Positions 61,827 to 64,000 of a stretch of 64,000 bases of DNA are shown here, piece by piece. The notes under the pieces are model-generated. The model worked only from the letters and a program-made list of their open reading frames with translations, was not told the origin of the DNA and did no database searches. The stretch is from contig NZ_JARNTV010000004.1 in the NCBI RefSeq assembly GCF_029433115.1, forward strand, positions 78,409-142,408. Direction: 5' to 3'. Made by a program: the position numbers and the translations under genes. Position 1 is the stretch's first letter; each line of letters begins with the position of its first letter. The DNA is from Sphingomonas sp. AOB5. GTDB lineage: Bacteria > Pseudomonadota > Alphaproteobacteria > Sphingomonadales > Sphingomonadaceae.

Positions 61827-64000
61827 GTGAAGTTCAAGTTCGGCTGCGCGTTGGCGGCGTTGATGGTGGGTGCGCTGCCGATGGCGGCGCATGCCCAGGC
61901 CTCCGATCCCGCGCCAAATGCCGAACCGGCGCAGGACGGCGACATCCCCAGCGAGGACGAGATCGTCGTCAAGGGCGAGCTGCGCGGTGCCGTACCCGGG
62001 GAGATCAAGCCCGAACTGACGCTCAACCCCGCCGATATCCGCGCCTATGGCGTCAGCAGCATCGCCGAACTGGTCGACGCGCTCGCTCCCCAGACGCGCA
62101 GCGGCCGCGGGCGTGGCGGCGACGGACCGGTGATCCTGCTCAATGGCCGCCGCATCTCGAACTTCTCCGAACTGCGCGATCTGCCGCCCGAAGCGATCGA
62201 GCGCACCGAGATCCTGCCCGAGGAAGCCGCGCTGAAATATGGCTATCGCGCCGATCAGCGCGTGGTGAACATCGTGCTGCGTCCGCGCTTCCGCGCGATC
62301 ACCGCCGAACTGACCGCCGGTTCGCCGACCGCGGGCGGCTACTCCACCGTGCGTGCCGAGGGCGGACTGGTGCGGATCAACCGCAATGGGCGGATCAACG
62401 TCAATCTCCAGTATGACGGCACGACCCGGCTGACCGAGTCCGAGCGGGATATCACCTCGACGGTTACCCCGTCGCTGTTCGATTTCCGCGGCAATGTGTC
62501 GGGCGCGGTCGCCAATGGCGAGATCGATCCGGCGCTCAGCGCGATCGCGGGCTCGACCACCACCATCGCCGGCGTGCCCGCGTCCGCTGCAAGCGGTGCC
62601 CCGTCGCTGGCGAATTTCGGTACCACCGCGGGCACGCGCAACACCACCGACCTCACGCCCTATCGCACGCTCGTCTCGCCCAGCGACCGGCTGGCGATCA
62701 ACGCCGTGATCAGCCGTAACGTGTCGAGCAAGGTCTCGGCGTCGTTCAACGCCCGGCTGGAAGCGACCAATCGCGAATCCTGGCTGGGTCTGGGCGGGCT
62801 GACGATGAACCTGCCCGACGGCAATCCCTTCTCGCCCTTCACCCGCGACGTGACGCTCTCGCGCTACCTGCCCGGATCGGCGCCGCTGTCGCGCACGGTA
62901 CAGGGCCGCACCGCGCATGTCGGCTTCAGCGTGAACGGCGATGCGAAGACCTGGCGCTGGTCGGTCACCGGCAATTACGACCGGGTGACGTCGAGCAGCG
63001 TGACCGATACCGGCTTCGATACCGCCGCGATCCAGGCGCGGCTCGATGCGAACGATCCCGCGTTCAATCCCTTCGGCACCATTCCGCTGGGGCTGATCGG
63101 CGTGCGCCCGGCCGATATCGCCAAATCGACCTCCAGCGTGGCGTCGATCGACGCGCTGGTCAGCGGCCCGATCGCCAAGGTGCCGGCGGGCGAGATCCGC
63201 ACCAGCCTGCGCGTCACCGGCCGCACCACCGATTATGACAGCAATTCACTGCGTTCGGGCACGCTGCGCTCGAGCAGCGTCGCGCGCGACCTGGGCAGCG
63301 CGCAGCTCAATGTCGATCTGCCGCTCACCAGCCGCCGCCGCGCCGTGCTCGATGCGCTGGGCGACATCTCGATCAACGGCAATGTCGAGATCGAACAGCT
63401 TTCGGATTTCGGCACGCTGGTCACCACCGGTTACGGTCTGGTGTGGGCACCGGTGCCGCAGCTGCGCCTGATCGGATCGGTCACCGACGAGGAAGGCGCG
63501 CCCAGCGCCCAGCAGCTCGGCGATCCCCGGATCGACACCCCCAATGTCCGCGTGTTCGACTATGTCCGCGGCGAAAGCGTCGACATCACCAGCATCAGCG
63601 GCGGCAATCCCGGGCTGACCGCGGACAGCCGCAACGTGTTCAAGATCGGCGGCAATCTGACGCCGTTCGAAAAGGTGCAGTTCAACCTCAACGTCGAATA
63701 TGTCCGCAGCACCACGCGCAACCAGATCACGGCCTTCCCGGCCGCGACCGCCGAGATCGAGGCGGCCTTCCCCGGCCGCTTCACCCGCGACGTCAGCGGG
63801 CGCCTGATCAGCATCGACACCCGCGCGGTCAATTTCGCCAGCGCCGAGCGCGAGGAACTGCGCTGGGGCTTCAACCTGTCGCTGCCGCTCAGCTCGTCGA
63901 TCGAGAAGCAGATGGCGGAGCGCCGCGCCGAGCGTGAGCGTCAGCGCGCCGAGGCCGAGCGCAACGGCACGCCGCTGCCGCCCGAAGGTCCGCAGCGGCC
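61827..64000 (+). CDS. TonB-dependent receptor, 5' part
   Basis: An outer-membrane receptor open at the window end (724 codons visible). Start is GTG at 61827 (alternative GTG at 61824) followed by a signal peptide (CALAALMVGALPMAAHAQ). The plug domain is visible: IRAYGVSSIAELVDALAPQT, GGDGPVILLNGRRISNFSEL, RTEILPEEAALKYGY. It then continues into alternating beta-strand sequence of the barrel, with VFKIGGNLTPFEKVQFNLNV late in the visible part. A charged ERRAERERQRAEAERNG stretch near the window end is unusual inside a barrel. Substrate not evident. Confidence 0.9.
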   Translation, partial: MKFKFGCALAALMVGALPMAAHAQASDPAPNAEPAQDGDIPSEDEIVVKGELRGAVPGEIKPELTLNPADIRAYGVSSIAELVDALAPQTRSGRGRGGDGPVILLNGRRISNFSELRDLPPEAIERTEILPEEAALKYGYRADQRVVNIVLRPRFRAITAELTAGSPTAGGYSTVRAEGGLVRINRNGRINVNLQYDGTTRLTESERDITSTVTPSLFDFRGNVSGAVANGEIDPALSAIAGSTTTIAGVPASAASGAPSLANFGTTAGTRNTTDLTPYRTLVSPSDRLAINAVISRNVSSKVSASFNARLEATNRESWLGLGGLTMNLPDGNPFSPFTRDVTLSRYLPGSAPLSRTVQGRTAHVGFSVNGDAKTWRWSVTGNYDRVTSSSVTDTGFDTAAIQARLDANDPAFNPFGTIPLGLIGVRPADIAKSTSSVASIDALVSGPIAKVPAGEIRTSLRVTGRTTDYDSNSLRSGTLRSSSVARDLGSAQLNVDLPLTSRRRAVLDALGDISINGNVEIEQLSDFGTLVTTGYGLVWAPVPQLRLIGSVTDEEGAPSAQQLGDPRIDTPNVRVFDYVRGESVDITSISGGNPGLTADSRNVFKIGGNLTPFEKVQFNLNVEYVRSTTRNQITAFPAATAEIEAAFPGRFTRDVSGRLISIDTRAVNFASAEREELRWGFNLSLPLSSSIEKQMAERRAERERQRAEAERNGTPLPPEGPQR

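Overview
The window is a high-GC alphaproteobacterial chromosome segment, most likely from a sphingomonad (Sphingomonas or a close relative). Support comes from the family content (a COQ9-type protein, a DUF4169 protein, MucR, metX/metW, an Oar-like TonB receptor with a GTG start), from strong G/C third-position bias, and from the interspersed palindrome CTCCGGCGAAGGCCGGAG. This is inference from gene families; no 16S gene is present.

Left core (1-20,900) is ordinary chromosome. It holds the end of ribBA and ribH, an old-yellow-enzyme reductase, a DMT transporter with a COQ9-like gene, feoAB behind a Fur-like palindrome, and divergent DUF4169/ssb. A translationally coupled metX-GNAT-metW-pirin run follows, then a Tat-exported amine oxidase, hisC-tyrC, the ftsE-ftsX-ydcF-plsC operon, an MJ0042 zinc-finger membrane protein and a MATE pump. 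Two palindromic repeats and one three-stem inverted-repeat element lie between genes.

A genomic island of about 39.4 kb (20,975-60,405) sits in the 3' end of tRNA-Leu(GAG). It is bounded by the tRNA on the left and a duplicated tRNA tail on the right, next to a P4-type tyrosine integrase. An AlpA-like regulator lies at the left end. The accessory cargo, in order, is: (i) a PD-(D/E)XK + SEC-C protein, an Abi-alpha (DUF4393) protein and a DUF5677 protein, a possible defence cluster; (ii) a truncated phosphoesterase, an EEP-family lipoprotein and a low-GC stretch; (iii) a VirD4/TraD-like ATPase and a replication-relaxation-like protein; (iv) a complete type II CBASS anti-phage system, cdnA-cap2-cap3, with a convergent Cap15 membrane beta-barrel effector; (v) mucR, an SH3/excalibur protein, a solitary Cas5d-like gene with no CRISPR locus, and radC; (vi) small membrane, HTH and lipoprotein genes and an orphan VirB2-like pilin; (vii) three Sec-exported RHS genes, the last with a HEXXXH-bearing C-terminal tip and an AT-rich candidate immunity gene; (viii) a RuvC-like protein, an XRE regulator, a P-loop ATPase, a large serine recombinase, a Gp88-like protein, ParB, a second VirD4-like ATPase and the integrase.

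Right core (60,406-64,000) resumes with the displaced tRNA terminator, a membrane-dipeptidase lipoprotein and the 5' part of a TonB-dependent receptor. The island therefore combines integration functions (two recombinase types), fragments of a transfer apparatus (two coupling-type ATPases and one pilin, no recognisable relaxase or mating-pair channel), and a concentration of conflict systems (CBASS, Abi-like genes, RHS toxin, lone Cas5d).
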